In this document: positions 59,969 to 64,000 of the stretch, in pieces
Numbering within the stretch: position 1 is the first letter of the stretch
Layout: each line of letters opens with the position of its first letter
Source of the DNA: Pontibacter ruber
Lineage (GTDB): Bacteria; Bacteroidota; Bacteroidia; Cytophagales; Hymenobacteraceae
DNA length: 64,000 nt
Direction of reading: 5' to 3'
Assembly (NCBI RefSeq): GCF_023630205.1
Contig: NZ_JALPRR010000001.1
Span: forward strand, 1,054,001-1,118,000
Made by a program: the position numbers and the translations under genes
The notes under the pieces: model-generated
Seen by the model: the letters and a program-made list of their open reading frames with translations, nothing else
What the model was told of the DNA's origin: nothing
Databases searched by the model: none

Positions 59969-59991
59969 GATAAGAACAATTTTATTCGGTT

Positions 59992-60990
59992 CTATAATTT
60001 TGCAATGATGTTGTTAGCGAACTCCATAGTGCCGGCACGGCCACCCAGGTCGCCGGTGCACTCTTCTTTGTTTGCTAAAGTTGCGTCGAGCGCTGCCTCT
60101 ATGCGGCCGGCTTCTTCTTTCAGGTCGATGTGGTGCAGCATCATGATCGCAGAGCGAAGCAAGGCTGTCGGGTTAGCCAGTCCTTTGCCTGCAATATCAG
60201 GAGCAGAGCCGTGTACAGCCTCAAAAATGGCCATGTCGCTGCCGATGTTGGCACCGGATACAACACCCAGGCCGCCTACCAGACCTGCGCAAAGGTCAGA
60301 GAGGATATCGCCAAACAGGTTAGTTGTCACCACTACGTCGAACTGCTCTGGTTTTACAACCAGCTGCATGCACATGTTGTCGATGATCTTGTCATCCGCC
60401 TGGATGTGCGGATACTCTTTGGCAATCTGGCTGAAGATGCTCAGGAACAAGGCGCCTGCGCTTTTCAGGATGTTTGCCTTGTGCACGGCAGTTACCTTTT
60501 TGCAGTTGTGCTTGTTAGCGTACTCAAAGGCCGCACGAATAATTTTCTCACAGCCGGTGCGCGTGATGCGGGCAATAGAATCAGAGATCTGCAGGCGCTC
60601 GTCAAAAATTTCCAGGCCAGAGTATGCACCTTCGGTGTTCTCGCGGAACAGCACCAGGTTCACGTTGCTGAATTTTGTATCGATACCGGGCGTCGTTTTA
60701 GCTGGTCTTACGTTTGAGTACAGGTCAAACATCTGGCGCAGCTGCACGTTGATGCTTTTGAAGCCTTTGCCAACCGGTGTCGTGATAGGGCCCTTCAGAG
60801 CCACTCTGTTTTCCTTTAAAGAAGCAATCAGTGTGGAAGGGATCAACTCTCCGATTGCATCAAAAGTAGTTTGGCCAGCGTTTTCCTCTTCCCAGGTTAC
60901 AGGCACATTGGCCGCACTAAAAATTGCTTTTACAGCTTCCGTTATTTCAGGACCTATCCCGTCGCCAGGAATAAGTGTAATATGTCTCAT
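59992..60990 (-). CDS. NAD-type isocitrate dehydrogenase (IDH/IPMDH family)
   Basis: Oxidative decarboxylation of isocitrate to 2-oxoglutarate in the TCA cycle. 332 residues with the family motifs LIPGDGIGPEITEAV, GPITTPVGKGFKSINVQLRQMFDLYSNVRP, and NTEGAYSGLE; the Ser in KSINVQLR (position for isocitrate, not isopropylmalate) and the NAD-type spacing point to IDH, in the branch like mitochondrial IDH3. Isopropylmalate or homoisocitrate dehydrogenase is the alternative. It lies inside the nusB-coaE run, 3 nt downstream of ytxH. Confidence 0.9.
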   Translation of the reverse strand: MRHITLIPGDGIGPEITEAVKAIFSAANVPVTWEEENAGQTTFDAIGELIPSTLIASLKENRVALKGPITTPVGKGFKSINVQLRQMFDLYSNVRPAKTTPGIDTKFSNVNLVLFRENTEGAYSGLEIFDERLQISDSIARITRTGCEKIIRAAFEYANKHNCKKVTAVHKANILKSAGALFLSIFSQIAKEYPHIQADDKIIDNMCMQLVVKPEQFDVVVTTNLFGDILSDLCAGLVGGLGVVSGANIGSDMAIFEAVHGSAPDIAGKGLANPTALLRSAIMMLHHIDLKEEAGRIEAALDATLANKEECTGDLGGRAGTMEFANNIIAKL

Positions 60991-60993
60991 GTT

Positions 60994-61314
60994 TTATAGT
61001 TCTTTCCTGCTATTGATCTCATTAATAAGGGAATCCACGTCGCCGAGCAGCTTTTCTGCTTTGTCCTTGGCGTCCTGTATCACCCGCTGTCCTTCTGATT
61101 TAGCTGTGCTTGACGGCACCATATCACGGCTTGCCATCAGCTGCTCTAACAGATCAGACAGGTTGTCGCGGTATTTCTCAAGGCGGTAGCTAAGCCGGTC
61201 ACGTGTTTCCCGGCCTTTTTCAGGGGCAAATAAAATACCCACAGCAGCACCAACGGCAGCACCTGTGGCAGCGCCTGACATAAAGGCCAGTAAGTTGTTT
61301 GTCTTCTTACTCAT
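60994..61314 (-). CDS. YtxH-domain membrane protein
   Basis: 106 residues. A glycine/alanine-rich helix at 8-28 (LAFMSGAATGAAVGAAVGILF) then APEKGRETRDRLSYRLEKYRD and a charged coiled-coil to the C-terminus: the YtxH pattern. Role unknown; a stress-linked membrane protein in Bacillus. It is the second gene of the minus-strand run, 83 nt after nusB and 3 nt before the IDH gene. Confidence 0.88.
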   Translation of the reverse strand: MSKKTNNLLAFMSGAATGAAVGAAVGILFAPEKGRETRDRLSYRLEKYRDNLSDLLEQLMASRDMVPSSTAKSEGQRVIQDAKDKAEKLLGDVDSLINEINSRKEL

Positions 61315-61397
61315 AGTTCTCTATATTCAAATATGTCGTGTTCATTTTCCTCCTTTTACGGAGTTTTCGATACCACGGCTAGTTGCAATAATTAAGC

Positions 61398-62570
61398 CTA
61401 TTTGTTGTCGATCAGGCCGCGTCCGGACTTGCGTATATCACCTTTTGTCGTAAGCTCCTGGGCCATCTTGTCAAGCACCCCGTTCACGAACTGCTTGCTT
61501 TTTGGCGTGCTGTACAGCTTGGAAATCTCGATATACTCGTTGATGGTAACTTTTACAGGTATGCTTCTGAAGATGTGCATTTCGCACAGTGCCATCTTAA
61601 GTATGATCTTATCGAGCAGGGCCACACGCTCCACATCCCAGTTCTTCACGCTGGCGGCTATTAGCGCCTCATACTTCTCATCATCCTGGATGGTCTGGTG
61701 GTAAAGCTCCTCGAAAAAGGCTTTATCGTCTTCCCAGTTGGCAGACAGATCCAGCAGAACAGGCTCTTCCTCAGACTCTTCGCTAAAGATCTTGATCGTT
61801 TTGTTGACCAGGCTCTTTACAATGGCTTTGTTCTCGACCCAGTTCAGATCCTGCTCTTCAAACAAAGATTGTAAGTTTTTTTCTTTAAAAATAATGTTTT
61901 TGAAAATATGTTTGACGATCTCGAAGTCGTCTTCAGCCGTTGGCTGAGGCAGTGACAGGTAGGTTAAAAAGGCCTCATCCTCTTTCAGGATGTTTTTGTA
62001 AACCAGCCTGATCTCGCTGATATCGGAGCCCCAGCTGATGCTGCGGCGGATGATGTGCTGCTGATAGGATTTGTTGCTGAGCAGGCGCTGCACCACGCGG
62101 TTTTCCAGGAAACGTTTTACATCCGGGCCTTTGGCTGCGGTAAAACGTTTTTCTTTTTTCTCTTCTTCCTCCTCGATCAGGTTTACGATCACCTCCAGTA
62201 TCTGGAGTGTGGCCAGGTAATGGTCGTAGATGCGCTCTACGGCGTTCAGCATCTGGTTGCCGTAGTGCTTGTAATCCTTCTTGACCAGGTTCTGATAATA
62301 AACGATGGCTCTGTTTACCGCATCGATTATCTCTTTGTCTGTTTCCTCGGTCTCGAACTGGCGCGTGTCAAACCACTCTTTGAAGAGCAGCTGGGCGATC
62401 TGCTTTTTCCCTTCGAGCAGCTTTCGGTCCTGCACCTCCATCGAGTTCAGGTCGGGAGCAAAGTCGTCTGCTATCTGGTCAAGCGCCAGCAGATAATCGG
62501 AACCTTCGGCCTGCATGTATGCATAAATCGCCTGCATGGCTTTGATTCGTAGTGTTCTGCGGTTGAGCAT
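61398..62570 (-). CDS. nusB: Transcription antitermination factor NusB, long Bacteroidetes form
   Basis: RNA-binding antitermination factor. The 390 residues from the ATG at 62570 are much longer than the roughly 140-residue E. coli NusB: after MLNRRTLRIKAMQAIYAYMQ comes a long helical N-terminal extension (about 25-240), and the NusB core about residues 245-385 (DLSANWEDDKAFFEELYHQTIQ to DKIILKMALCEMHIFRSIPVKVTINEYIEISKLYSTPKSKQFVNGVLDKMAQ). This extended form is characteristic of the phylum. Heads the run that ends with coaE. Confidence 0.94.
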   Translation of the reverse strand: MLNRRTLRIKAMQAIYAYMQAEGSDYLLALDQIADDFAPDLNSMEVQDRKLLEGKKQIAQLLFKEWFDTRQFETEETDKEIIDAVNRAIVYYQNLVKKDYKHYGNQMLNAVERIYDHYLATLQILEVIVNLIEEEEEKKEKRFTAAKGPDVKRFLENRVVQRLLSNKSYQQHIIRRSISWGSDISEIRLVYKNILKEDEAFLTYLSLPQPTAEDDFEIVKHIFKNIIFKEKNLQSLFEEQDLNWVENKAIVKSLVNKTIKIFSEESEEEPVLLDLSANWEDDKAFFEELYHQTIQDDEKYEALIAASVKNWDVERVALLDKIILKMALCEMHIFRSIPVKVTINEYIEISKLYSTPKSKQFVNGVLDKMAQELTTKGDIRKSGRGLIDNK

Positions 62571-62743
62571 AATTATATTTAAGAGCGTATTGTGTTGTAA
62601 GTATAAAAACAAATCCGGCGCTTGTTGCTACACCGGTACTGATAAGGAAAGTTGCCATACGGCACTTTTCTTGATACTGAAACTATAAACTATACTTTGG
62701 TAAGTTAGTTCACAGGCCTGCAGGCAAAGCGCTTTGTTTAAAG

Positions 62744-62774
62744 CAAAAGTGCCACAGGTTATGCAGCACTTTTG
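62744..62774 (-). terminator. Probable terminator of the leucine dehydrogenase gene
   Basis: CAAAAGTGC (62744-62752) pairs with GCACTTTTG (62766-62774), 13-nt loop, about 30 nt after the stop. The T-run on the minus strand is short. Confidence 0.55.
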
Positions 62775-62805
62775 ACTTTATAGTTATAGTAACTACTGTT
62801 GCTTC

Positions 62806-63906
62806 TTAGTAGGTAGAGTGTACCTTGCCAATGCTCTGAATACGCTTCTCAGCTATTTTTGTAGCAGCTAACTGCGTATGGATGCCCTCTTTCTCGGCAA
62901 GCTCGAAAATATCCAGGGTATAGCCGTAGATACGCTCTGTCTGGGCATACGCGCTCTCGCGGTTGTAACCGATCAGCTCAGAGTACACGTTGATCAGACC
63001 ACCTGCGTTGATCAGGAAGTCAGGCGCATACAGAATGCCACGCTCTGCCAGAGCAGGGCCTTGTATTTTCTCGTCGCGCAGCTGGTTGTTAGCTGAACCT
63101 GCAATGATCTGGCACTTCAGACGGCTTAGGGTGTTATCGTTTACTGTACCGCCCAGGGCGCATGGTGCATAAATATCTACATCCAGGTCATAGATCTCGT
63201 CCATGCCAACTACTTTAGCGCCATACTTGGTTGAAATCTCACGCAGACGGTCTTCGTAGATATCTGTGATGAAAATTTCTGCATTTTCTTTTGCCAGCAG
63301 CTCTACCAGGTAACCACCAACGTGGCCCACACCCTGTACAGAGATCTTCTTGCCGGAAAGGGAATCAGAGCCGTATGCTTTTTTAGCAGCCGCTTTCATG
63401 CCCATGTACGTACCGTAAGCTGTTACCGGCGAAGGGTCACCGCTACCGCCCATAGCTTCAGGCAAACCCGCTACGTGATCTGTTTCCATCTTGATGTACT
63501 CCATATCTTTTGTAGTGGTTCCTACGTCTTCGGCAGTGATGTAAGCACCGTTCAGGTTCTTCACGAAACGACCGTAACGGCGCATCAAAGCCTCAGATTT
63601 ATCTTTTTTAGAATCACCGATGATCACAGCCTTACCACCGCCCAGGTTCAGGCCGGAGATAGCGGCTTTATAGGTCATACCTCTTGAAAGACGCAACACA
63701 TCCTCCAGTGCCTCTGCATCAGAAGCATAAGACCACATACGCGTACCACCCAAAGCAGGACCAAGTACTGTGTTGTGGATGCCGATGATGGCTTTCAGGC
63801 CTGTGTCGTGGTCATGGCAGAAAACCACTTTCTCATGGTTGTATTCTGATATCTGACCGAAGATCGAGTTGTCTTTCTTCAGTTCTACTTCTTTAATTTC
63901 GACCAT
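62806..63906 (-). CDS. ldh: Leucine dehydrogenase
   Basis: NAD-dependent reversible deamination of leucine and other branched amino acids to 2-oxo acids. 366 residues of the ELFV family: NTVLGPALGGTRMWSY, the catalytic lysines K80 and K92 (GMTYKAAISGLNLGGGKAVI), and VQGVGHVGGYLVELLA for NAD. ITAEDVGTTTKDMEY and ADLINAGGLINV-type (APDFLINAGGLINV) fit LeuDH rather than GDH. Upstream of the nusB run on the same strand with a gap of over 200 nt. It is the third member of the ELFV family in the window. Confidence 0.95.
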   Translation of the reverse strand: MVEIKEVELKKDNSIFGQISEYNHEKVVFCHDHDTGLKAIIGIHNTVLGPALGGTRMWSYASDAEALEDVLRLSRGMTYKAAISGLNLGGGKAVIIGDSKKDKSEALMRRYGRFVKNLNGAYITAEDVGTTTKDMEYIKMETDHVAGLPEAMGGSGDPSPVTAYGTYMGMKAAAKKAYGSDSLSGKKISVQGVGHVGGYLVELLAKENAEIFITDIYEDRLREISTKYGAKVVGMDEIYDLDVDIYAPCALGGTVNDNTLSRLKCQIIAGSANNQLRDEKIQGPALAERGILYAPDFLINAGGLINVYSELIGYNRESAYAQTERIYGYTLDIFELAEKEGIHTQLAATKIAEKRIQSIGKVHSTY

Positions 63907-64000
63907 TTATGAATTTGATTAAGGGTTATTCTATCTTTGTGTGCATGAGGCTAGTAAACACTAACCCTTTCGCACCGCAAAATTAATTCTTTTTTTGATT

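Noticed and set aside
60005..61189. 394-codon plus-strand frame opposite the IDH and ytxH genes
   Set aside because: Spans two clear minus-strand genes and reads as low-complexity Ser/Arg-rich antisense sequence.
63914..63944. TTTG (63914-63917) and TATCTTTG (63932-63939) as promoter for a plus-strand gene beyond the window
   Set aside because: The -33 spacing is only 14 nt and the downstream gene cannot be seen, so it was left out of the feature list.
1..64000. Prophage, integrative element, transposon or restriction system
   Set aside because: No integrase, transposase, phage structural, methylase or toxin-antitoxin gene was recognised anywhere.

Overview
The window reads as chromosomal DNA of a free-living Bacteroidota bacterium, most likely a Cytophagales member of the Hymenobacteraceae (Pontibacter-like). 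This is an inference from gene content: a Bacteroidetes-type long NusB, dipeptidyl peptidase IV, AsmA, FadL-like porin, lipoproteins with Cys-Asp/Glu signals, a fused-free DUF1573-YajC-YbbR-CoaE block, and -7 promoter boxes of the form TAnnTTTG. There are no rRNA genes, no CRISPR array, no prophage and no recognisable transposase; one tRNA (Val, anticodon TAC) is present. Coding density is high and gene order is ordinary for a core chromosome.

Layout. 1-14833: a kynurenine (tryptophan catabolism) set, kmo (cut by the window edge), kynU, ACMSD, 3-hydroxyanthranilate dioxygenase, an SDR and an aldehyde dehydrogenase, interrupted between kmo and kynU by AlkB and three different cation/proton antiporters. 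Together the enzymes take kynurenine to 2-aminomuconate; tryptophan dioxygenase and the later deaminase are not seen. 14836-18685: an AT-rich secreted protein, a ClC chloride channel/exchanger, a small alarmone synthetase and a double NTF2-like secreted protein. 18899-24136: DPP-IV, a FadL-like outer-membrane protein and a Tyr/Gly-rich lipoprotein. 24319-31741: prolyl-tRNA synthetase, NfeD-FloA membrane pair, two lipoproteins, a 2OG-Fe(II) oxygenase and a chromate transporter. 31761-34014: a compact four-gene operon (DoxX-like, DUF2071, methyltransferase-like, small membrane protein) of unknown role. 34165-37218: rfbA, rfbB, galE for nucleotide sugars. 37424-45220: prmC, ribD, free methionine sulfoxide reductase, phosphatidylserine decarboxylase and CdsA (phospholipid synthesis), glutamate dehydrogenase, a CPBP protease and a tRNA dihydrouridine synthase. 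45464-54125: EamA transporter, GNAT protein, histidine kinase, hemA, ArsR regulator, anmK, a second glutamate-dehydrogenase-family enzyme and an MscS channel. 54516-63906: AsmA, tRNA-Val, then a minus-strand run nusB-ytxH-idh-DUF1573-yajC-ybbR-coaE, and leucine dehydrogenase upstream of it.

The most unusual signal is not a gene. The heptamer AAGTATA/TATACTT occurs far above chance in both coding and intergenic DNA (at least 20 copies by eye in the first 10 kb, about 1 expected), often as head-to-head pairs forming small hairpins in intergenic DNA and as ATA-CTT codon pairs inside genes. A second signal is a set of genes whose -7 box ends exactly 4 nt before the start codon, suggesting leaderless transcripts. 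A third is a series of degenerate AT-rich short repeats, each different, that fill several intergenic gaps, including a clean 7-bp tandem array upstream of nfeD-floA.
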